Source of the DNA: Strix aluco
Lineage: Eukaryota; Chordata; Aves; Strigiformes; Strigidae
Assembly (NCBI RefSeq): GCF_031877795.1
Contig: NC_133934.1
Location: forward strand, 23,501,716-23,565,715
Length of the DNA: 64,000 nucleotides
Reading direction: 5' to 3'
Below are positions 59,205 through 64,000 of this stretch, piece by piece (position 1 is the stretch's first letter; each line of letters starts with the position of its first letter). A program made the translations under genes and the position numbers. Under the pieces are notes generated by a model. The model was not told where the DNA came from. It was given only the letters and a program-made list of their open reading frames with translations, and did no database searches.

Positions 59205-59545
59205 TTTAAGGGACTTGGCTATCTGTAATTGTGTTTTATGTGAGTCCTGGTCCATTTTTCACAATTGTTAAAGGCAGTGCCATGTCCATGGCTGTCATTG
59301 TAGCCAGCTGTGTCAATGTCCCCTGTGTGTGCAGGAGTGTATCTCTGGAATACATGCTCAGCCTCACTACTGGCCGAGTCTCCAAACAGGAAAGCAGCAG
59401 CTGCATCCATCAGTCTGGAAGAGAGACTTCCAGGCCTTCAGGGCACCAGGCTGAGTTCCAGCAGCCAGGACAGAGCCACACCTGGGCCCCAGAGCCTGCC
59501 AGAGTCAGAGGCCTTGTAACATCCCTTAGCAGAAACATGTCTCAG
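59205..59545 (+). repeat. Second copy of the unclassified LTR-like repeat (end part)
   Basis: Similar, in the opposite orientation, to 33,850-34,140. Shared blocks are GGGACTTGGCT, TTTTATGT, AAGGCAGTGCC, TAGC-AGCTGTGTC, CAGCAGCCAGGACAG-like and ATCCCTTAGCAGAA. Insertions and substitutions suggest an old copy. Confidence 0.65.
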
Positions 59546-60999
59546 ACTCACCTCTATTACAAATTCGTGAATTATTCCTATATGGCAGAGACACTATGGT
59601 TTGCTTTCACAATAAATATTCTAAGCAAATATTCACCTGTTCTCTTATTTGCTGAAATCAAGAGCCATTCATAAAGATCATTTATGTAAAACTTTTTTTA
59701 ATTAAGTCATTTGCATTCCCTTATGACACTGTCTTCACACTTCACAGAAGACAGAAGCTGAATAAGCATAATCTTTTTTAATAATTTCAATATGTTCTGC
59801 TAAGTATTACTGATGATTAAATTATACTGTCTGACACATTTTGTGAAGGCATTTTGTAAAAGTGAGTGTTGCACTGAAATAAATTATTGAGAGATGTATG
59901 TCATTACGCATTTAGCATGCATGAAGGAAGTGTTTCTAGGTATCATGTTAATCCAGGTCACAGAAAGACAATGAAGGTCAAGGAAGCAGAGCCTTGAAAG
60001 CTTTTTAAGATATGAATTATTACAGTGGGGTCAATAGGATTTGCAAAGTGAACAATGATAGTCAGTAGAGCGTTTCCTGAACAAGAGGCAATCATTATAA
60101 GATCTTTGTGGAAAGAAGGCTAAATTATTCTTCACAGGCATAAATCACTGTAATATTCTTGACAATTTTTATTATAATTACTATATTGCACTTACTTGCT
60201 GCTTTCTCTATACAGCATCAAGAAAGGATATTCTGTGGTGGTTCTGGAATGAAGCATTAATGTAATTCTCACAGAGAACAGAAAATAGAAAACGAGTACT
60301 CTGAAGAGGTATGGAAAAAGCATAACAGGGCACATATATTTATATAAACAAAATAGATTAATATTATCTGTTCCTCTAATATATTTTTTAATGCGTATTT
60401 CAAGCCAAGATTATGGATGTGATGAATGTGATTCCAGAAATCATCAAGAAAAACAGATCACTTATCAAATATTTCAATACCATGTTATTTGCAAACAATA
60501 TAACTAAAGCTTTAAGGCATAAACTTAAAGAATCCTTTTTTTGGTGATCAACTCAGTCCAAACTTCTAGCACAGCTAATATGAGTTTATTTTTATTTCCA
60601 TACAGCCCAAAGTCCTGTGGCCCCTATATATGTAAACAAAGACACTAAAGACATAAAGAACAAGTTGTGTCATATATTAAGTAATGTACTACTAGATTCA
60701 CCCCTACAACAATAAAAGGATAATGAATTTTTAAGAAAAATATTCACTTTCTAAGAGTGTAAGAAAGCTCTTTAAAATATGATAGATTTGATAGGCTTTC
60801 TCTTATTTTTATCATAGATTTGACAGGTGATAGTAAATACAACAGAAACAAAAAATATAACAGATAAGGCACAAAGAGAACATAACTTCTCTGTTCTTTC
60901 ATAATAAGGAAGCCCTTTAAGGAAATGAAAAATACTTATAATTGTTTACACTGTTTTTTCTTCATAAATTTTAGTACCAAAACTATCTGACTTTTAAAG
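59546..60999. other. Unannotated AT-rich sequence
   Basis: No recognised gene or repeat. Confidence 0.5.
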
Positions 61000-61004
61000 G
61001 TAAC

Positions 61005-61932
61005 TGTGACGGTCTGATGAAATCATAGTTAATGTCTCAAACATCTGATGAGCTTTGGTAAAGGAGATGGTCTCTATGGATGTTGTACAGACAATGACAG
61101 GAAGACGTGGCAAGAGGAGGGGATCCCACAGAGGTAGTATCACAGTTTTCTGACGCTGAACTTCCCTATCTTAAGTGACTCCGAAAAGAGCCAATAGAGA
61201 GCCATTTTCATGATGCATGAGCCGAGAAGAAAGGTTAGACCACAGTCATATCTTCAGGGAGCGGGGAGTAGCTCCCCAATGACCCCTAAGACCACTGACC
61301 CATTTCCAGAAGACCCCGAGGGTACAAACTGTGCATGCACCAAAGCCAAAAGACTTCTAGAAGCATAGACTGCTCATGATGCCTAATTAGCCCAATGAGT
61401 CCAAGTAGCCACCTGGAGGAGGGGCAAGGAATTATAAAAGGACATGAATCGAAGCCCCACGTGGCACGCCCCTCTGGAACTGGACATCTAGACTGGCTGG
61501 ACAAATGCTGGAACCAGGACTGGTGAAATCTTTATTTTTTTGGTCTGTCTCTCTTGCTCTCTTTCTCTCTCCTTTTCTCTCCCATTCTCTATCCCTGTAT
61601 CCCTGTGTATATGGCAAGGCTTGTTGGTGTATGTTATAAGATTTACCACTTGTCGGTGTACATTGTTAAATCTGTGGCTTCTTGGTGTATGTTGTAAGAT
61701 CTACCGCTTGTTGGCGTATGTTGTAATTTGCAGTTTGACAGTGTATGTTATAAGGTTTACTGCTTGTTGCAGAGGTGGCACGGTTTACTGACAGAGTTTC
61801 ATGCCAATATCTGTTGTGAGCAAACAAAAGTTGAAGTTTGTGAATTAAAGAATCCCTGGTGGCATTTCACCTTAATCCTGACCTGGGAATTGGCAAATCT
61901 GAGCTGTTATCCTGAGAAACTGGGACGTGACA
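61005..61932 (+). mobile_element. Solo ERV LTR, 928 bp
   Basis: Starts TGTGACGGTCTGATGAAATC and ends GAAACTGGGACGTGACA. GTAAC before and GCAAC after form a TSD with one mismatch. TATA region: GGAATTATAAAAGGACATG near 61,430. A block at 61,610-61,780 repeats a roughly 30-40 bp unit around GGTGTATGTTGTAAGAT four to five times. Same family as the interrupted LTR at 37.4-45.5 kb, which has fewer of these units. Confidence 0.87.
61610..61780 (+). repeat. Imperfect minisatellite in LTR
   Basis: Four to five copies of a roughly 30-40 bp unit with TTGTTGGTGTATGTTRTAAG-like cores. They lie between the T-rich stretch and the U5-like end of the LTR. Confidence 0.7.
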
Positions 61933-62689
61933 GCAACATTTCGCATAAGTCTAAAGAAATAAAAGAAAGCAATTTGTAGTTTCAACTGCATTTTTCAATT
62001 GTTGAAATGAGGTAGAAGTAGTATTGAGAAATGAGAAAGATATCAATTTTCTTATAAAAAATTATTAAACTGAATCCTTGTGAATATTTGTAATAAGGTA
62101 AAAAATTGCTGCTGTTCACAGGGATATTAAAAATGTACTGTGCAGAGATGGATACTTTGGCTTATTTTAAACAACTTTTAAAGGTATTCTATCAGGAATT
62201 CGTATGTAAACTTCAGATAATAACAATTATTAAGTACAACCAAAGCCATTTAAACTGTAAATATCAGAGAACATTGTATTTGTTAGAGAACTAAACCAGA
62301 ATTTTCTGAAATCAAAATGATTTTTTTTTTCTTTGAGAATTTTTGCAGTGATCTTAAAGAGGCAATGTCTTTCTATTTGGACAGGTGGTGTCATAAAAGT
62401 GTCACATTTCCATTTTCTGCTAATAAAAATGTTTATATTTTAATTTCTGATTTCTCTGCTCACTCAGCATTTTCCTGTTTGGTAACAAAATATAACTTAA
62501 TGAACTTTGACACCACATTTTACCCATCAGTGCTAAACACACCCAAGATTAAAAGGGTTTGGGTTGGTTGGTTGGTTTTTCCTTTTGTAAGAATCAATCT
62601 TACAAGAGCTTCAGAACCCTCAACGAGAAATATAGAGAACTTCTTATAAAGCAAAGAGTACAAAAGGAAAATTTAATCTTACATTATGT

Positions 62690-62746
62690 TTTTTGGGTTT
62701 GGGTTTGGGTTTTTTGGGTTTGTGTTTTTTCTCCCCCCCCCCCCCA
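62690..62746 (+). repeat. (GGGTTT)-like simple repeat and C13 run
   Basis: Reads as three to four GGGTTT-type units with T-runs, followed by a run of C. It is not the vertebrate telomere unit TTAGGG. Confidence 0.75.
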
Positions 62747-63407
62747 TAAACCTTTACCTCTGTACCCACAATCCACAGCTGTATCTTTCTGTGGAATAAC
62801 AGATACTAGTTATGTCTAAAGCTTATCTCACAGCTGTAATGCATTATGGCTCTATTAGACCTAATATGTTAATGTTGGCAGGATGATGTTTTAGAGAACA
62901 TTAAAGAGCTAAAAACAACCTAACAGCAGTGCCTCACTTGTCCCAGATCTGCAGATCTATGTCATTAGTGAGATGGCTCAGAAATAAAAAAATTCATCCC
63001 CAAAATTCCATTTTTTTATATATATTTTTCTGCCTAGAATTAGAATTGGAAATATGTTCAATGAGGCTGTAACTACCTTGAGTTTTTTCACTCTAAATTG
63101 GAACAAAATGTTACCTTTTTTTTTCCTTTTTTTTTCAAACACAAAATTTCTATAATGAAATAATGATTGGGCACTCTCTAAGAGTTTGCTGTGAAAACAC
63201 AGAAAAATGCTTGCCAGTTTTGTTGTAATTTGGTGTTTCACTCATATGAGATTAATATAGAAATTAATTACTTTAGTAGTCTCAGTGAATTACACCAAAA
63301 TAAAAAGTTGAAACAGAATATTTCAAAGTTATTTAAATGAAGCAAGGATATGAAACAATTAGATTGTACTCTTTTCACCATTTAAAAAATAGATATATTT
63401 ATGTGAA

Positions 63408-63968
63408 ATGCTGCTTTATGAAGAAAATTACACTTATCAGTCAAATTTAACAATAGTTAATTCTGCATTAATCTCAATAATTTCTTCTCAGTTTTGTCTA
63501 GCTCATAGGACTTCAGAGCAGAAATTAAGAGACATGAGTACTTTTCTACTTTTTAGCTCTTATTTGTTGTGTAAGAATATAATCCATGAAGGCACCTTTC
63601 TTTCACTTGATACTTTTAATCTTTGTTTGCTTTCCAAAATAACTGTAGCAAAGAACCCTTCTATTTCTGTACAGCAGTTAACACAGTGCAAAGTACTCAA
63701 AGAACATCTATGGAACATATATATAATAGAGACAACAAATATCACAGAATTGGCTTTGATTTGTCAGAAGTATAGCAGAATTTTGAATGTTTTTTTACCT
63801 TTCAGGAGTGCTTCATTCAATGTATTTAAACAATTCAAATTATTCTTTTCACTATTCAAAGTCCTGTATTATGAAAAAATGTCTCATAAACAAGCTCTCA
63901 GAAATATTTTCTCAGCATATTTCTGTCCCATTGGTTGCTTCTTCTGTTATCTGTTGTGTTCTGTGTGA
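63408..63968 (+). CDS. Unrecognised 186-codon open frame, doubtful
   Basis: The longest open frame outside mobile elements. The putative product is rich in Leu, Ile, Phe, Ser and Cys, with hydrophobic stretches near residues 45-60 and at the C-terminus (FCPIGCFFCYLLCSV). I recognise no family. There is no splice context, CpG-rich promoter or neighbour supporting a gene. Composition follows the AT-rich DNA, so a chance frame is the simplest reading. Confidence 0.12.
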   Translation: MLLYEENYTYQSNLTIVNSALISIISSQFCLAHRTSEQKLRDMSTFLLFSSYLLCKNIIHEGTFLSLDTFNLCLLSKITVAKNPSISVQQLTQCKVLKEHLWNIYIIETTNITELALICQKYSRILNVFLPFRSASFNVFKQFKLFFSLFKVLYYEKMSHKQALRNIFSAYFCPIGCFFCYLLCSV

Positions 63969-64000
63969 CAGAACAATCAAAACTTGAAAGGCTCTGGTGG

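Larger units (their letters stand above)
61938..64000. other. Unannotated AT-rich sequence
   Basis: Contains (GGGTTT)-like and poly-C simple sequence at 62,690-62,746 and a 186-codon open frame at 63,408-63,968 without recognised motif. Nothing else is identified. Confidence 0.45.

Noticed and set aside
61610..61780. Regularly spaced repeats as a CRISPR-like array
   Set aside because: Units are imperfect, contiguous rather than spaced, and inside a retroviral LTR in a vertebrate genome.
62690..62728. Interstitial telomeric repeat
   Set aside because: Units are GGGTTT with variable T-runs, not TTAGGG; such G/T-rich simple sequence recurs elsewhere (near 7,160 and 62,560).

Overview
This window looks like avian nuclear DNA: an AT-rich, gene-poor stretch carrying many CR1 LINE fragments and endogenous retrovirus (ERV) LTRs. 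The avian call rests on CR1 elements with ATTCTATG-like 3' tails, LTRs beginning TGTCCTGGTTT, and a provirus with an alpharetrovirus-like transmembrane protein. The species cannot be named from the sequence. I see no host protein-coding exon, no rRNA or tRNA gene, and nothing prokaryotic. Everything recognisably coding is mobile-element sequence, and all of it is broken except the dUTPase-protease frame of one provirus.

Layout. 0.47-5.5 kb: a minus-strand CR1, an (AG)n tract holding a solo LTR, and a plus-strand CR1 that was itself entered by a minus-strand CR1 and carries a (GGAAT)16 array. 8.4-8.9 kb: a solo LTR with a perfect 5-bp target-site duplication (TSD). 10.6-13.7 kb: two minus-strand CR1s, the first split by an LTR. 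14.1-22.1 kb: three more LTRs. 22-29 kb: nothing recognised apart from one GC-richer patch. 29.1-33.2 kb: a deleted ERV-L-like provirus on the minus strand. 33.67 kb: a perfect 22-bp inverted repeat. 33.85-35.2 kb: an unclassified LTR-like repeat whose relatives lie near 55.1 and 59.3 kb. 37.4-45.5 kb: an old LTR interrupted by a complete class II provirus of 7.2 kb on the minus strand. 48.6 kb: a long (CCTT)n tract. 53.0 kb: a short CR1 tail. 55.4-58.3 kb: a plus-strand CR1 split by an LTR. 58.3-59.1 and 61.0-61.9 kb: two further solo LTRs.

The most informative element is the provirus at 37,812-45,035. It has paired LTRs (7 substitutions and one indel in about 333 bp), a 6-bp TSD, a tRNA-Trp type primer-binding site, a betaretrovirus-style gag-pro-pol with two successive -1 frameshifts, and a dUTPase fused to the protease. 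Its env transmembrane part resembles avian leukosis-type viruses. It sits inside an older solo LTR whose own 5-bp TSD is preserved 8 kb apart, so the order of insertion can be read directly.

Limits: everything was read by eye. Family names are given at class level, boundaries not marked by TSDs are approximate, and divergence figures are hand counts.
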